Assembly: GCA_014649555.1 (NCBI GenBank)
Contig: BMTG01000006.1
Coordinates: 310,001 to 374,000 of the forward strand
From: Streptomyces globisporus
GTDB taxonomy: Bacteria > Actinomycetota > Actinomycetes > Streptomycetales > Streptomycetaceae
Direction: 5' to 3'
Length of the DNA: 64,000 nucleotides
Under the pieces are notes generated by a model. It had not been told where the DNA came from and made no database searches. It saw nothing but the letters and a program-made list of their open reading frames with translations. Below, piece after piece: positions 7,032 to 16,159 of this stretch. Numbering within the stretch: position 1 is the stretch's first letter; every line of letters begins with the position of its first letter. The position numbers were made by a program, and so were the translations under genes.

Positions 7032-9124
7032 TCGCCGGGCCGCAGCGCGCGACGGTCCTCCGCCGGGCCGTCCGGGTCACCGTCGCGGCGAGCGTGGGCT
7101 TCTACCCCCTGCTGTACGGAGCCGGGCTCCCGGTCGCCGCCCTGTACGCGCTCTTCGCGCCCATCGCGATGGGCCTGCTCTCCGTCGTCCCCGGCTCCGG
7201 CCCCCAGCGGGCTTCCGTCATGCTCCGCGGCCTGCCCCCGGCACTGGTCCTGGCGACCCTGGGAACCCTGCTCGCGGTCGACACCTGGGCAGCCGTCGGC
7301 GGCATGCTCCTCATCGGATTCCTGCTGGCGTTCGTGGCCGTTGCCGGACCCCGCCCGGCCGGAATCGCCCCCGGCCTCCAGCTCTTCTACATCCTCGCCT
7401 GCTTTCCGCCGTACGCCCCCGACACGCTCACGGAGCGGCTGGCGGGACTCACGGCGGGCGCGCTGCTCCTCGCCGCCTGCGAGACCCTGCTGCCCGATCC
7501 GGCCGCGCCCTCCTACCGGGAACGGCTGGCCGCCGCCCTCGACGAGGCGGCGCGCGGGGCCGCACCCGGAGGCGTACCGCCGCAGCGGCTGCGGGACGCC
7601 GGGGCGACCCTGCGCCTGGCGGACGTACCCCCGGCGGAACGCCCGGCCGGCGCCGGGCGTGCGGACCGCGCGCTGGAACAGGCCGGCCGCTCCGCCCGCA
7701 GACTCCTCGACCAACTGGCGACCCTCGCCGAAGCCCCGCCCGCCCCGGCCGACCCCGAGACCGCCGCGCTCCTGGGCCGGGTCGCGGAGCTGTGCACCGC
7801 CTGCGCCCGGTTCCTGCGCACCGGCAGCCGCCCCCCGCCCGCCGGCGCACTGGAGAAGGCGATGCGGGGCTTCCAGGCCGACCGCGTGCGCCTGGCCTCC
7901 GGGCCGCCCGGTGAACGGCTCCCCGTCGACGTGCTGCGACGGCAGTCCCGGGTGCTGGCGCTCGCCGAATCGGCGCGGATGGTGGAAATCACCGTCGACA
8001 TCGCCACACACGGGGGACCCACCGAACCCGCCGCCCCGCGCGAACTGTTCTGGTACGCCGAGCTCTCCACGCCCAGGCTGTGGGCCCGGCGCGTCCTCGG
8101 CAACGTCACCTTCCGGTCCGTGCTGTTCCAGAACGCCGTACGGACCGCGCTCGGCCTCGCGGCGGCCCGGGCGGTCGCCGGCTCCCTCGACCTCGCCCAC
8201 GGGTTCTGGGTGCTGCTCGCCGTCCTGACCCTCGGACGGACCACCGCCGGCGCGACCTGGCGGGCGGTCCGCCTCGCGGTGGCGGGCAACGCGGTGGGTG
8301 CGCTGGTGGCGGGGGCGCTCGTGATCGGGCTCGGCCGGCACACCGACGTGTACGCCGCCCTGCTCGCCCCCGTCATGCTGGCGGCCTTCGCCCTCGGCCC
8401 GCTGCTGGGCATCGCGTACGCCCAGGCACTGTTCACGCTCGTCGTCGCCACCGCGTTCGCCCAGATCGCGCCGGTCACCTGGCGGCTGTCCGAGGCGCGG
8501 ATGATCGACGTCGTCACCGGCAGCCTCATCGGTCTGCTCTGCGGCCTCCTGGCCTGGCCGGCCGGAGCCCGACGGGAGGTCCACCGGGCCATGGCGGGGC
8601 TGCTGAGATCGTGCGCCCCGCTGGTACCGGTGACGGCAGAGGCACTGCTCGCGCCCCCGGGCGCCTCCCGCACCGCACCGGAGACCCTGCCGGGCGTCCA
8701 CCGGCTGCGCCTCGCCGAAGCGGCGTACGCCCAGTTCCGCGCCGAGACACCGGTCGACGCGGAGCGCGACCGCGCCGACTGGCACGCCGTGCTCATCGCG
8801 GCCAACCACATGCTCCTCGGCGCGCAGTGGCTGCCGCGCTTCGGCCTCCGCCCGGCCTCCGGCGCGACGGACGCGTCCGCGGCCTGGGCCCGGGGAACCG
8901 CGTCCGGTCTGGTGGCGCAGACCGACCGGATCGCCCGGCTGCTCACCGCCGAGCGCGCGGGGCCCGCGCCGGCACCGGAGAACACCCCGGACCGCGATCC
9001 GCCTTCGCCCCTGTCCGTGGACCTGGAGGTATGGATGACGAGCCTCGCCCAGCAGCTCGCCCGCATCGAGACCTCGGTGACGCCGCCGCCCGGAACGGAC
9101 CTGCCCGACGCCCGTCCGCGATGA
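7028..9124 (+). CDS. FUSC-family (fusaric acid resistance-like) membrane protein
   Basis: A 698-residue protein with two membrane blocks: about residues 15-140 (VTVAASVGFYPLLYGAGLPVAALYALFAPIAMG and following helices) and about 370-520 (NAVRTALGLAAARAVAGSLDLAHGFWVLLAVLTLGRTTAGATW). The second carries the family-typical FWVLLAVLTLGRTT signature of the FUSC/aromatic-acid exporter group. Long cytoplasmic stretches connect and follow the blocks. The family exports aromatic acids or related toxic compounds, but substrates in actinobacteria are mostly unknown. GTG 7028 is preferred because it overlaps the upstream stop, has a G-rich ribosome site and begins just before the first membrane helix; GTG 6779 would add 83 low-complexity residues. 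Confidence 0.8.
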   Translation: MIAGPQRATVLRRAVRVTVAASVGFYPLLYGAGLPVAALYALFAPIAMGLLSVVPGSGPQRASVMLRGLPPALVLATLGTLLAVDTWAAVGGMLLIGFLLAFVAVAGPRPAGIAPGLQLFYILACFPPYAPDTLTERLAGLTAGALLLAACETLLPDPAAPSYRERLAAALDEAARGAAPGGVPPQRLRDAGATLRLADVPPAERPAGAGRADRALEQAGRSARRLLDQLATLAEAPPAPADPETAALLGRVAELCTACARFLRTGSRPPPAGALEKAMRGFQADRVRLASGPPGERLPVDVLRRQSRVLALAESARMVEITVDIATHGGPTEPAAPRELFWYAELSTPRLWARRVLGNVTFRSVLFQNAVRTALGLAAARAVAGSLDLAHGFWVLLAVLTLGRTTAGATWRAVRLAVAGNAVGALVAGALVIGLGRHTDVYAALLAPVMLAAFALGPLLGIAYAQALFTLVVATAFAQIAPVTWRLSEARMIDVVTGSLIGLLCGLLAWPAGARREVHRAMAGLLRSCAPLVPVTAEALLAPPGASRTAPETLPGVHRLRLAEAAYAQFRAETPVDAERDRADWHAVLIAANHMLLGAQWLPRFGLRPASGATDASAAWARGTASGLVAQTDRIARLLTAERAGPAPAPENTPDRDPPSPLSVDLEVWMTSLAQQLARIETSVTPPPGTDLPDARPR

Positions 9125-9179
9125 CGGCAGACGCGCCCACCGGCCGCGCCGGGCGCCACCCCGTGGCGTCGACCGGCCG

Positions 9180-10793
9180 TCACCCCGCGGCGTCGAACAG
9201 CACGCCCGGGTTGAGGATCCCGGCCGGGTCGAGGGTCCGCTTGGCGGCACGCAGCACGTCCGCGAAGGGCTCCGGACGCTGCCGGTCGTACCCGGGCCGG
9301 TGATCGCGCCCCACCGCGTGGTGATGGCTCACGGTCGCCCGGTGCTCGCCCAGGGTCCGCATCGCCGCCGCCTTGATCTCGTCCCACTGGGCGGCCTCCG
9401 ACCCGCGCCGGCCCGGGGCGATCACCGTGAAGTAGGGGGCCGGGCCGTCCGGATAGACGTGCGTGAAGCGGCAGTTGATCAGAGCCTCCGCACCGGTCGC
9501 CGCGCGGACGACTGCCCCCACGTCCCGCCGCACCGCCTCGTAGAGCTCCGGGAACCGGTCCCAGGTGCAGGCCGTCTCGAACGTCTCGCTGATCACGCTC
9601 ATCCGGGCCAGTCCGTCCCGGACGTACGGCATCCGGAGGAACGCCGAGCGCCAGGCGCCCACCGCGGAGCCGCCCGATCCGGGTGATCCGCCGACGAGGG
9701 TGCCTCCGTGGTCCCGGGCCAGGGCGACGAGTTCGGCCAGCCGGTCGTCCACCGGGTGGTGCGCCGATTCCACCCCCAGCACCAGAACGCTCCTGCCACC
9801 GCCCGCCACCCCCGACAGCGCCGCCTCGCCCGGATCGAGCAGCCGGCAGTTGGCCGGATGGAGGCCCGACTGCGCGATCGCCCGGACGGCGTCCACCGCG
9901 ACGGGGAAGCGGTCGAACACCACCGAGGCCGACGCCTTGTGGACCGGGCGGTCCTGGAGCCGCATCCACGCCTCCGTGATGATCCCGAGGGTGCCTTCCG
10001 AACCGAGGAAGAGCCGGTCGGGGGACGGCCCGGCCCCCGAACCCGGCAGGCGCAGCGACTCGCTCACCCCCGCGGGCGTGACCACCCGCAGGGCGGCGGT
10101 CAGATCGTCGATGTGCGTGTGGAGGGTGGCGTAGTGCCCGCCCGCCCGGGTGGCGAGCCAGCCGCCGAGCGTCGAGAACTCGAAGCTCTGCGGGAAGTGC
10201 CGCAACGTCAGACCGTGCGGCCTCAACTGCGCTTCCAGGACCGGTCCGAGGGCTCCCGCCTGGATCCGTGCCGACCGGCCGGTCCGGTCGGTCTCCAGCA
10301 CCCGGTCCAATCCCGAGAGGTCCATCGAGAGGACGCCCCTGTGGTCTCCGGCCCGGTACTCGACCCCGCCGACGACCGAACTGCCCGCCCCGTACGGGAT
10401 CACGGCGACGCCCGCACCGGCCGCCCAGTCGAGGAGATCCACCACGTCCCGCTCCTCCCGGGGATAGGCGACGAGATCCGGAGCCGCCGCCAGATCGCCG
10501 CTGAGCGCGCGGACGACGTCACGGAATGCCTTGCCGTAGGTGTGGGCCGCGCGATCGGCCGGGTCCGACGAGAACAGGTGGGCGAGTGCGCCGGGCGCGC
10601 TCACCCGGACGGGCGGCAGCTCCAGGGAGGCGATCGAGGGGACGGGCAGCGCGGTGCTCGCGGCCCCGGGAACGAGCGCCGCGAGCGCGACGCACTCGGC
10701 GTCCGGCAGCGCCCGGGCGGGGTCGCCCCAGCCCCACCAGGACCGGGAGGGGGCGGCGCCGGCTCGGCGCGAGGGGGAGGTGCGGTCCGCCAT
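9180..10793 (-). CDS. FAD-binding oxidase, GlcD/alkyl-DHAP-synthase-like (VAO family)
   Basis: A 537-residue flavoprotein. The PCMH-type FAD domain occupies roughly residues 95-280, with VIPYGAGSSVVGGVEY and LRHFPQSFEFSTLGGWLATRAGGHYATLHTHID strongly resembling alkyldihydroxyacetonephosphate synthase; LGSEGTLGIITEAWMRL is the FAD-contacting segment. The C-terminal FAD-oxidase domain ends LDPAGILNPGVLF. SHHHAVGRDHRPG near the end matches the His-rich active-site loop of the AGPS group. The ATG at 10791-10793 has GGAAGG at good spacing. True ether-lipid synthesis is not documented for Streptomyces, so a related long-chain or glycolate-type oxidase is equally possible. It is divergent from a TetR gene across a double operator. 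Confidence 0.82.
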   Translation of the reverse strand: MADRTSPSRRAGAAPSRSWWGWGDPARALPDAECVALAALVPGAASTALPVPSIASLELPPVRVSAPGALAHLFSSDPADRAAHTYGKAFRDVVRALSGDLAAAPDLVAYPREERDVVDLLDWAAGAGVAVIPYGAGSSVVGGVEYRAGDHRGVLSMDLSGLDRVLETDRTGRSARIQAGALGPVLEAQLRPHGLTLRHFPQSFEFSTLGGWLATRAGGHYATLHTHIDDLTAALRVVTPAGVSESLRLPGSGAGPSPDRLFLGSEGTLGIITEAWMRLQDRPVHKASASVVFDRFPVAVDAVRAIAQSGLHPANCRLLDPGEAALSGVAGGGRSVLVLGVESAHHPVDDRLAELVALARDHGGTLVGGSPGSGGSAVGAWRSAFLRMPYVRDGLARMSVISETFETACTWDRFPELYEAVRRDVGAVVRAATGAEALINCRFTHVYPDGPAPYFTVIAPGRRGSEAAQWDEIKAAAMRTLGEHRATVSHHHAVGRDHRPGYDRQRPEPFADVLRAAKRTLDPAGILNPGVLFDAAG

Positions 10794-10807
10794 GGGTATG
10801 ACCTTCC

Positions 10808-10833
10808 GGTAATTTACCTCTGGGTAATTTACC
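10808..10833. promoter_or_regulatory. Double palindromic TetR operator between the FAD oxidase and TetR genes
   Basis: Two identical copies of GGTAATTTACC (10808-10818 and 10823-10833), each a near-perfect palindrome, are separated by TCTG. The 15-bp period would place two repressor dimers on nearly opposite faces of the helix. The pair fills almost half of the 58-bp divergent gap, so binding should block both genes. Confidence 0.85.
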
Positions 10834-10839
10834 GGAGCG

Positions 10840-10845
10840 TATAGT
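10840..10845 (+). promoter_or_regulatory. -10 box TATAGT placed for a leaderless transcript
   Basis: TATAGT ends 6 nt before the ATG at 10852, and no ribosome site is present. Transcription would begin at or next to the A of the start codon. The operator covers the corresponding -35 region. Confidence 0.55.
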
Positions 10846-10851
10846 TCGAGC

Positions 10852-11541
10852 ATGAACACGGCAAGAGGATCGTCGTCCGTCACTCCCGTCCCGTCCGGGC
10901 CGCGCCGGACCCCTTCCGGCGCGGCCCCGGGCGCCGGGACGAAAGGGGTTCCCCGGGCGCGGCGCGAGGCACAGATCCTCGCCGCCGCCGTGGAGGAGTT
11001 CGGCCGGCACGGACACGCCTCGGCGTCGATGGCCTCGATCGCCCGGCGCGTCGGAGTGACCAAGCCGCTGCTGTACACGTACTTCGGCTCCAAGGACGGG
11101 CTCTACCTCGCCTGTCTGGAACACATCGCCCAGCGCCTCGTCTCCGCGATCGAGGGTGCGATGGAACCGGACCCGCACAGCGCGGGACCGGCCGCCTCGC
11201 GCGTGCCCCCGCGCGTCCTCGCAGCCGTCTTCGACGTACTGGAGGAGCAACGCGAAGCCTGGTTCGTGCTCTACGACCGCACCCTGAAGCCCGGCTCCGA
11301 CCTGCGCGGCGCGGCCCACGCCCACCGCGCGGCCATCGACGACCTCGCCGCGTCCGGCACGGCGGACGTCCTGCGCGGGCAGGGCAACGAGGACCCACTG
11401 GACGCCGACGCCCTGAAACACCTGTGGACCGGCACGGTCGGCGCGCTCGTCGGCTGGTGGATCTCCCACCCGGAGCAGTCCGCGGCCGAGATGACCGCAC
11501 GCTGCGCCCGGCTGCTCGCCGCGATCCGCGCCCCGCACTGA
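10852..11541 (+). CDS. TetR-family repressor of the adjacent FAD oxidase (inferred)
   Basis: A 229-residue protein with a disordered Ser/Pro/Gly-rich N-terminal 30 residues, then the DNA-binding domain AQILAAAVEEFGRHGHASASMASIARRVGVTKPLLYTYFGSKDGLY (about 38-82). The remaining helical part is the ligand-binding domain and gives no substrate hint. The ATG at 10852 seems to be leaderless. The gap shared with the FAD oxidase holds a double palindrome, the expected binding site. Many actinobacterial acyl-CoA or lipid regulators have this shape, which would fit a lipid-oxidising partner, but this is inference. Confidence 0.85.
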   Translation: MNTARGSSSVTPVPSGPRRTPSGAAPGAGTKGVPRARREAQILAAAVEEFGRHGHASASMASIARRVGVTKPLLYTYFGSKDGLYLACLEHIAQRLVSAIEGAMEPDPHSAGPAASRVPPRVLAAVFDVLEEQREAWFVLYDRTLKPGSDLRGAAHAHRAAIDDLAASGTADVLRGQGNEDPLDADALKHLWTGTVGALVGWWISHPEQSAAEMTARCARLLAAIRAPH

Positions 11542-11668
11542 GTCCGCCCCGCCTGCTCCCGGCGGCGTACGGGGCGACTCCCCGCGGAGGATGCCGGGTC
11601 CCGCCGCCCTCCGTACCGTCCGACAGGTCGGGCGACGTCCGCCCGGGGAAAGTCGGGAGGCCGTGGTC

Positions 11669-12616
11669 ATGAGAGTCCTGCGAAAGGCGGTCGCGTGGGT
11701 CGTGGGCCTGCTGCTGGTCGTCCCCGGTACGACGGCGGCAGCGGCCCCGCCCCATGGCACGCCGGCCGGGATCGAGGTGACGGGGGAGCGGTGGATCGGC
11801 GACCGGCTCCTCGAACTGACCGTACGGTCGGAGGCGTTGGGCGGACCTGCCACGGTCCGGCTGCTCACGCCGGACGGCTGGGAGGACCGTGCGCCCGGTG
11901 AGCGGTGGCCGGTCCCGCACCTGCGCGACGTCCTCGTGGTGATGCCGTCGATGCCGCTGTTCGGCTTCTACAGCGACTGGTGGAACCACGGCGACGGCGG
12001 CGCGCCGCGCGTGGAGACCTTCCACCTCGGAGAAGTGCGCCCGATGCTGGAACGCTTCTACGGCGCCGGGAACCGGCGGGCCGCGGCGGGGGAGTCCCAG
12101 GGCGGCTTCGGCGCGCTGGCATACGCGGCACGGCACCCCGGGCTGTTCCGCGCGGTGGCGGGCTTCAGCGGCTACGTCCACCCGCTCCAGCACCCCCGGG
12201 CCGTCCGGGCGGGACTGGACTACCTCGGCATCGACCCCCTGGCCCTGTGGGGTGACCCGGTGGCCCAGCGGCGGATCTGGCAGGCGCACGACCCGTACTA
12301 CCGCCCGGACCGGCTGCGCGGCGTCGCGGTGCACCTCGCCGGTGGCGACGGCCGGGCCGGGGCCCTGGACCCGCCGGGCACAGAACCGGATCCGCACGTA
12401 CCGGGCCTGGAGGGCCCCGAGAACCCCTTGCCGAAGGACGTCCTCTCCCCGACCGAGGCCATCATGGGGGCGGAGAACCGGGCGATGGCCGCCCGGCTGC
12501 GCGCCCACGGGGTGCCGGTCACCACGCACTTCTACCGGGGCACCCACTCCCCGCCCTACTGGGAGCGCGAGTTGCGCAGCGCGCTGCCGGCGCTGCTGCG
12601 CAACCTCGGGCGTTGA
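11669..12616 (+). CDS. Secreted esterase, antigen-85/PF00756-like, with an apparently shortened N-terminal catalytic region
   Basis: A 315-residue exported alpha/beta hydrolase. Residues 1-30 form a signal peptide (RVLRKAVAWVVGLLLVVPGTTAAAA). The nucleophile elbow is GESQGG and the catalytic His is in YRGTHSPPYW. GFYSDWWNHG and RAVAGFSGYVHP match the Streptomyces esterase-D-like group. ATG 11669 has GGGAGG 8 nt upstream and gives a proper signal peptide. Odd point: after DGWEDRAPGERWPV the usual LLHGGGG oxyanion-hole strand and the following helix are missing, and the sequence jumps to RDVLVVMP, as if about 25 residues had been lost in frame. The enzyme may be inactive or have altered specificity. 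Confidence 0.75.
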   Translation: MRVLRKAVAWVVGLLLVVPGTTAAAAPPHGTPAGIEVTGERWIGDRLLELTVRSEALGGPATVRLLTPDGWEDRAPGERWPVPHLRDVLVVMPSMPLFGFYSDWWNHGDGGAPRVETFHLGEVRPMLERFYGAGNRRAAAGESQGGFGALAYAARHPGLFRAVAGFSGYVHPLQHPRAVRAGLDYLGIDPLALWGDPVAQRRIWQAHDPYYRPDRLRGVAVHLAGGDGRAGALDPPGTEPDPHVPGLEGPENPLPKDVLSPTEAIMGAENRAMAARLRAHGVPVTTHFYRGTHSPPYWERELRSALPALLRNLGR

Positions 12617-12635
12617 GAGTGCTGGGGGGAGGGGT

Positions 12636-13751
12636 CTACGACGGCGCGGGTGAACCCTCGGGCAGCTCCTCGGGTTCCGGCTCCCGCGGCTCCTCCACGA
12701 GCTGTTCGCGCAGGTAGTTCCAGATCACCGCGAGCACCGCCGCCACCGGCACGGCGAGCAGGCTGCCCACCACCCCGGCCAGGCTGCCGCCCAGCGTCAC
12801 CGCGAGCAGCACGACCGCCGCGTGCAGGCCGAGGCCCCGGCTCTGGATCATGGGCTGGAACACATTGCCTTCCAGCTGCTGCACCACGATGATGATCGCC
12901 AGCACGAGCAAAGCGTCCATCAGGCCGTTCGAGACCAGGGCGATGACCACCGCCACGAATCCGGCGAACAGCGCACCGACGATCGGCACGAACGCGCAGA
13001 CGAACGTCAGCACCGCCAGCGGCAGCACCAACGGCACCCCGAGGATCCACAGACCGAGGCCGATGAAGACCGCGTCCAGCAGACCGACGAACGCCTGGGA
13101 CCGGACGAACGCGCCCAGGGTCGCCCAGCTGCGCGAGGCCACCTCGGGGATGTCGGTGGCGAACCGGCCGGGAAGCTGGCGGGTGAGCCACGGGAGGAAG
13201 CGCGGGCCGTCCTTGAGGAAGAAGAACATCAGGAAGAGCGCCAGAACCGCCGTGACCACCCCGTTGACCACGGTGCTCACCCCGGTGACGGCGGTGGTGA
13301 CCACACTGCCGACACTGTCCTGGAGCCGGTCGGTCGCGCTGTCGAGGGCACCGGTGATCTGGTCGTCGCCGATGTTCAGCGGCGGACCGGCCGCCCACTC
13401 GCGGAGTTTGTCGATGCCCGCGACCACCCGGTCGGCCAGCTCCCCGGACTGGTCCGCGACCGGCACCGCGATCAGCGCCACGATGCCCGCCCCCACGAGC
13501 AGGGCGAACACCGTCACCACCGACGCGGCCAGCGCCGGCCACCAGCCGTGCCGGCGCAGGAAGCGGGCGAGCGGCCAGGTCAGCGTGGTGAGGAACAGAC
13601 CGACTATCAGCGGCCATACGACCGACCACATCCGGCCCAGCACCCACAACGCGACCGCCGCCGCCACGAGGACCAGCAGCAGCTCTGCGGAGACCCGTGC
13701 CGACGTGCGGAGAGCGGCCGCGGTCTTTCTCGAACTCAATGGCGAAGACAT
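12636..13751 (-). CDS. AI-2E-family transporter (PF01594-type membrane protein)
   Basis: A 371-residue integral membrane protein. Hydrophobic segments occur at about 22-62, 72-98, 165-180, 212-300 and 305-345. DGPRFLPWLTRQLPG after the central helix, GVPLVLPLAVLTFVCAFVPIVGALFAG and QQLEGNVFQPMIQSR are diagnostic of the family (E. coli TqsA/PerM group). Some members export the quorum signal AI-2, others act as Na+/H+ antiporters or have unknown cargo; nothing here selects among these. The tail is acidic and Pro-rich. It lies 89 nt downstream of the HelD-like gene on the same strand, so read-through is possible. It converges on the esterase gene. Confidence 0.88.
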   Translation of the reverse strand: MSSPLSSRKTAAALRTSARVSAELLLVLVAAAVALWVLGRMWSVVWPLIVGLFLTTLTWPLARFLRRHGWWPALAASVVTVFALLVGAGIVALIAVPVADQSGELADRVVAGIDKLREWAAGPPLNIGDDQITGALDSATDRLQDSVGSVVTTAVTGVSTVVNGVVTAVLALFLMFFFLKDGPRFLPWLTRQLPGRFATDIPEVASRSWATLGAFVRSQAFVGLLDAVFIGLGLWILGVPLVLPLAVLTFVCAFVPIVGALFAGFVAVVIALVSNGLMDALLVLAIIIVVQQLEGNVFQPMIQSRGLGLHAAVVLLAVTLGGSLAGVVGSLLAVPVAAVLAVIWNYLREQLVEEPREPEPEELPEGSPAPS

Positions 13752-13840
13752 GGCGTCACCCTATGGGTTCGGCAACCCTGTTCCGGCCACTCCCGCGGCC
13801 CGCGGACGCCCGGCACCGGCCGGACGGGCAGCCCGGCCCG

Positions 13841-16078
13841 TCAGCGCAACGCCGACGGCAGCCCCTCCCGGTGAACGATGCCCAGGCGCTGGGTGGCACG
13901 GGTGAGCGCCACATACAGATCGCTCGTGCCGAACAGGCCGGGCTCCACGACCAGCACATGGTCGAACTCCAGCCCCTTGGCCTGGCGCGGATCCAGCAGC
14001 ACCACCGTCCGCGTCAGGTCCGGGGCCTCACGCGCCGCCACCCCGTCCAGCGGGGCGGCGATCTCCTCGTGAAGCGCACGCGGCGCGATCACCGCGAGGC
14101 GCCCCTCCCGGGGTGTCAGCTCCGCGACGGCCTCCGCGACCGCGCCCGCCAGATCCTCCCCGGCATCCCGCGCCCATGGCTTCTCCCCGGTCGACCGAAC
14201 CGACACGGGCGCCGTGAACGAAGGGTCCTTCTCCCTCAGGACCCCGGCGGCCAGCTCCATGATCTCGGCAGGCGTACGGTAGTTGACCTCCAGCGTGACG
14301 TGCTCGAAGCGGTCGCCCACGTACGGGGCGAGAATCCGCTCCCAGGACCCGACGCCCGCCTCCTCGGAGGTCTGGGCCGGGTCGCCGACCAGCGTCATCG
14401 AACGGGTCGGCGCCCGCCGCATCAGCAGCCGCCACGCCATCGGCGACAGCTCCTGCGCCTCGTCGACGATGATGTGCCCGAACGCCCACGTACGGTCGGC
14501 GGCGGCCCGCTCGGCCGCCGTGCGGTGGTCGGCCTCCTCGTGCCGCTCCGCCATCCGCTCGGCGTCGATGATGTCGTGCGCGGCGAGCACCTCGGACTCC
14601 TCGTCCTCGAACTCGTAACTCTCCGAACCGCGCGACAGCTCCAGCACGCCCTGCGCGTAGCCGACCCGCTCCTGCCGGGTGGCCTCCGCCGCCGCCCGCT
14701 CCGCGCTGTCGTCGACGCCGAGCAGCTCGGCGGCCTCGTCGAGCAGCGGTACGTCGGCGGGGGTCCACGCCCCGGCGGCGGGCCCGCGCCGGATCGCTTC
14801 CGCGTCCTCGTCCGGTACGTACACCGGGTCGGCCAGATAGTCGGCGAGGAAGCCCTCGGGGGTGAGCGGCGGCCACAGCTCGTCCACGGCCGCGTGCACC
14901 TCCTTGCTCAGCGCGACGTCCCGGCCGAGCTGGGCCACGTCGTCGGGGCCGAGGAAGTTGGGCCCGCCGTACGGGTCCGCGCCGATGCGTTCGACGAGCT
15001 GCGCGGTGAGCGCGTCGATGACCCGGAAGACGAAGTGCGGACGGGCGAGATTGTGGGGGAGCCGGGTGTCGCGGGCCGCCTGCCGGGCCTCGTAGGCGAT
15101 CTCCCAGTCCAGGACCAGGTCCCCGCCGTCCTCGTGCGGGATCACCATCGCCGCCCCGGGCTCCGGCAGCCGCTGCCGGTCGCGTACGGCCAGGGCGAGG
15201 GCCTCGGCCATCGCCTCGCCGCCCTTGACGGCGGCGGCGCGCGGGGTGTCCGTCCCCGTGGCGTGCACCCCGGGGAACAGCTCGGCCTGCGTGGCGAGCA
15301 GCACCCCGGTCTCGCCGAGCGACGGCAGCACCTCCGCGATGTAGCGCAGGAACGCCGGGTTGGGGCCCACGATGAGCACGGCGCGCTTGGCCAGCAGCTC
15401 GCGGTGCTCGTACAGCAGGAACGCCGCCCGGTGCAGCGCGACAGCGGTCTTCCCGGTGCCGGGGCCGCCCTCGACGACGAGAACACCGCGGTGCGGGGCC
15501 CGGATGATGCCGTCCTGCTCGGCCTGGATGGTCCGCACGATGTCGCCCATGCGTCCGGTGCGCGCGGAATTGAGCGCCGCGAGCAGCACGGCGTCGCTGT
15601 TCGGGTCCTCGAAACCGGTGCGGTCGTCGTCCCCGAGATCGAGGATCTCGTCATGGAGCTCGGTGACCGTGCGGCCCTCGGTGGTGATGTGGCGTCGTCG
15701 GCGCAGGCCCATCGGGGTGTGCCCCGTGGCGAGGTAGAAGGGACGCGCCACCGGCGCACGCCAGTCGATCAGTACGGGCGTGTGGTCGGTGTCGTCCTCA
15801 CGGATCCCGATCCGGCCGATATGGTGCGCGAGCCCGTCGGCGCGGTCGATGCGGCCGAAACACAGAGACCCGTCCACCGCGTTGAGCGCCGCGAGCAGCC
15901 CCGACCGCTCCGCGACGAGGATGTCCCGCTCCAGCCGCGCCTGCTGGCCCGTGCCGACCGGCGTCAACGCGTGCTCGACACCCTCGGCCGCCACCCCGCG
16001 CAGTGCGTCGACCCGGGCGTGGAGGCGATCGATGAATTCCTGCTCTTCCCGCAATTCGTCGCTTTCCCGGTTTGACAA
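13841..16078 (-). CDS. helD: HelD-family RNA polymerase-associated motor ATPase (UvrD/Rep-like)
   Basis: A 745-residue superfamily-1 ATPase. The N-terminal coiled coil (ELREEQEFIDRLHARVDALR) and the segment LCFGRIDRADGLAHHIGRIG..LIDWRAPVARPFYLATG are specific for HelD proteins, which pull DNA and nucleic acids off stalled RNA polymerase. Walker A is EGGPGTGKTAVALHR (about 203-217); Walker B is IIVDEAQELSPMAWRLL; GDPAQT, EVNYRTPAEIM and YVALTRATQRLGIVH follow. The TTG start at 16078 is chosen because it has GGGGAG 5 nt upstream and begins just before the coiled coil; upstream in-frame starts would translate a strong hairpin. Some actinobacterial relatives (HelR) confer rifamycin tolerance; this one looks more like the general HelD group. 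Confidence 0.88.
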   Translation of the reverse strand: MSNRESDELREEQEFIDRLHARVDALRGVAAEGVEHALTPVGTGQQARLERDILVAERSGLLAALNAVDGSLCFGRIDRADGLAHHIGRIGIREDDTDHTPVLIDWRAPVARPFYLATGHTPMGLRRRRHITTEGRTVTELHDEILDLGDDDRTGFEDPNSDAVLLAALNSARTGRMGDIVRTIQAEQDGIIRAPHRGVLVVEGGPGTGKTAVALHRAAFLLYEHRELLAKRAVLIVGPNPAFLRYIAEVLPSLGETGVLLATQAELFPGVHATGTDTPRAAAVKGGEAMAEALALAVRDRQRLPEPGAAMVIPHEDGGDLVLDWEIAYEARQAARDTRLPHNLARPHFVFRVIDALTAQLVERIGADPYGGPNFLGPDDVAQLGRDVALSKEVHAAVDELWPPLTPEGFLADYLADPVYVPDEDAEAIRRGPAAGAWTPADVPLLDEAAELLGVDDSAERAAAEATRQERVGYAQGVLELSRGSESYEFEDEESEVLAAHDIIDAERMAERHEEADHRTAAERAAADRTWAFGHIIVDEAQELSPMAWRLLMRRAPTRSMTLVGDPAQTSEEAGVGSWERILAPYVGDRFEHVTLEVNYRTPAEIMELAAGVLREKDPSFTAPVSVRSTGEKPWARDAGEDLAGAVAEAVAELTPREGRLAVIAPRALHEEIAAPLDGVAAREAPDLTRTVVLLDPRQAKGLEFDHVLVVEPGLFGTSDLYVALTRATQRLGIVHREGLPSALR

Positions 16079-16110
16079 AACGGCTCCCCGCCAGATATGT
16101 TCGTATCCAT

Positions 16111-16131
16111 AAGGCCCCCGAGCGGGGCCTT
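16111..16131. promoter_or_regulatory. Inverted repeat in the helD leader/promoter region
   Basis: AAGGCCCC and GGGGCCTT flank a 5-nt centre (CGAGC), about 33 nt upstream of the helD start. In the plus direction it is followed by TTTCT and looks like a short terminator; in the helD direction it could be an operator or a leader hairpin. Rifamycin-responsive genes carry a GC-rich inverted repeat called RAE, but I cannot confirm a consensus match. Confidence 0.5.
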
Positions 16132-16159
16132 TCTGCATGTGCGCAGAACAATCCAATAT

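Noticed and set aside
16111-16131. Definite rifamycin-associated element
   Set aside because: I cannot confirm the consensus and the half-site order may not match; reported only as an inverted repeat.
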